In this document: positions 5,309-5,893 of the stretch, one piece after another
How positions within the stretch are numbered: position 1 is the stretch's first letter
Layout of the letters: each line of letters begins with the position of its first letter
From: an archaeon
GTDB lineage: Archaea > Thermoproteota > Nitrososphaeria > Conexivisphaerales > UBA164
DNA length: 5,893 nucleotides
Reading direction: 5' to 3'
Assembly: GCA_021798095.1 (NCBI GenBank)
Contig: JAJZYL010000077.1
Coordinates: 1 to 5,893, forward strand
The notes under the pieces: model-generated
Seen by the model: only the letters and a program-made list of their open reading frames with translations
Databases searched by the model: none
What the model was told of the DNA's origin: nothing
Position numbers and translations under genes: made by a program

Positions 5309-5893
5309 TTACTTTGTATACCTTCTTATATTCAATTTAGATCCAAGTCTAATTTTATTAATCACCTTCCCTTTCATATTTGTAGATAATTCTAGTAGGT
5401 CAGAGCTCCCTATCAGGAGGCCGGGACCGGACAGCTCCGAATAGGATTTTACCAAGCGAGCTATAAAAATGGAATTTTCAACACAAATCTCGAATTGAAT
5501 TTCTTCCTTAGCCCATTTTAAAAAATCTCCAGATTGTATGTTCAGTATTATGTTGCCAAAATGATCTATGTATAATACTTCAAGAGATAACTCATATTGT
5601 TTTATGATCGGATCTGGGAAAGAATACTTGTTTATATTCTTCAGTTTTTTACCAACGTCTTGGAATGGGAAACCCTCTGCGATATAGGCAGCCGCGGGAG
5701 CGAATACATCTCTTCCGTCGAACGTGCCTCCCATTTCTAAAATTATTTTCTTAGATGTTATTTCTCGGGCTTCAATTAACCCATCAATCTTAGCTGCTTC
5801 GTAAAGGATGCCGTTATCGGGCCCAATAAATACATAATGTTCTGTTTTGATAGCCAAGCACACCCGATTGGAGCCTACACCTGGGTCCACGAC
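5309..5893 (-). CDS. SAM hydrolase / SAM hydroxide adenosyltransferase (DUF62), 5' partial
   Basis: The family hydrolyses S-adenosylmethionine to adenosine and methionine, and is related to SAM-dependent fluorinase and chlorinase. Only the C-terminal part is present: the frame is open to the window edge (codon GTC at 5891-5893), so the apparent GTG start at 5890 is the internal Val of VVDPGVG. Visible motifs, counting from that Val: VDPGVGSNR (1-9) with the catalytic Asp2 and Arg9, PDNG (24-27), GGTFDGRDVFAPAAAYIAEG (54-73), and the C-terminal beta-barrel signature YIDHFGNIILNI. The family's conserved TFHGRD reads TFDGRD here, replacing the catalytic His by Asp (codon GAC). Activity is therefore uncertain. 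The stop is TAA, followed by an AT-rich tail. No partner gene is visible upstream because of the window end. Confidence 0.9.
   Translation of the reverse strand, partial: VVDPGVGSNRVCLAIKTEHYVFIGPDNGILYEAAKIDGLIEAREITSKKIILEMGGTFDGRDVFAPAAAYIAEGFPFQDVGKKLKNINKYSFPDPIIKQYELSLEVLYIDHFGNIILNIQSGDFLKWAKEEIQFEICVENSIFIARLVKSYSELSGPGLLIGSSDLLELSTNMKGKVINKIRLGSKLNIRRYTK

Noticed and set aside
1..5893. CRISPR arrays, insertion sequences, attachment sites or a replication origin.
   Set aside because: I see no regularly spaced direct repeats, transposase-like frames, target duplications or origin-recognition box clusters. The tRNA 3' end is not repeated in the downstream gap, so there is no sign of an integrated element.

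Overview
The window is archaeal. Four signs support this: a FEN-1 flap endonuclease starting MGVNLS, a homologue of the small subunit (DP1) of the archaea-specific D-family DNA polymerase, a DUF371 protein with a CofE F420 ligase, and TATA boxes placed about 26-30 bases before gene starts. The tRNA also lacks an encoded CCA end. PolD plus F420 synthesis with moderate, AT-leaning base composition would fit a Thaumarchaeota/Nitrososphaerota-type organism, but that placement is inference.

Layout. (1) Bases 1-395, plus strand: a small C-terminal zinc-ribbon protein whose frame is open to the window edge. (2) Bases 422-3224, minus strand: a tight four-gene operon, transcribed in the order FEN-1, protein-L-isoaspartate O-methyltransferase, DUF371 protein, CofE. 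Every junction overlaps (26, 4 and 11 bases). Its promoter suggests a leaderless FEN-1 mRNA. (3) Bases 3225-3523: a divergent, about 300-base promoter region with a G-rich patch. (4) Bases 3524-4888, plus strand: the DP1-like protein. (5) Bases 4926-5010, plus strand: tRNA-Leu(CAG) with its own TATA box. (6) Bases 5011-5308: a gap holding an isolated 50% GC island between 22-23% GC flanks, with a well-placed TATA box and a stem-loop on the minus strand. (7) Bases 5309-5893, minus strand: the C-terminal part of a SAM hydrolase (DUF62 family), cut by the window edge.

How the genes relate. FEN-1 and the PolD small subunit both act in lagging-strand replication and are divergently transcribed from one intergenic region. 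The rest of the FEN-1 operon combines protein repair (PCMT), an uncharacterised conserved archaeal protein (DUF371) and the last step of F420 tail synthesis (CofE). PCMT uses S-adenosylmethionine and the DUF62 family hydrolyses it.

The most interesting points: the DP1-like protein has lost most metal-binding residues of its phosphoesterase/exonuclease site; the DUF62 protein has Asp where the catalytic His is expected; and the GC island at about 5088-5245 looks like an unannotated small gene, either ncRNA or peptide.
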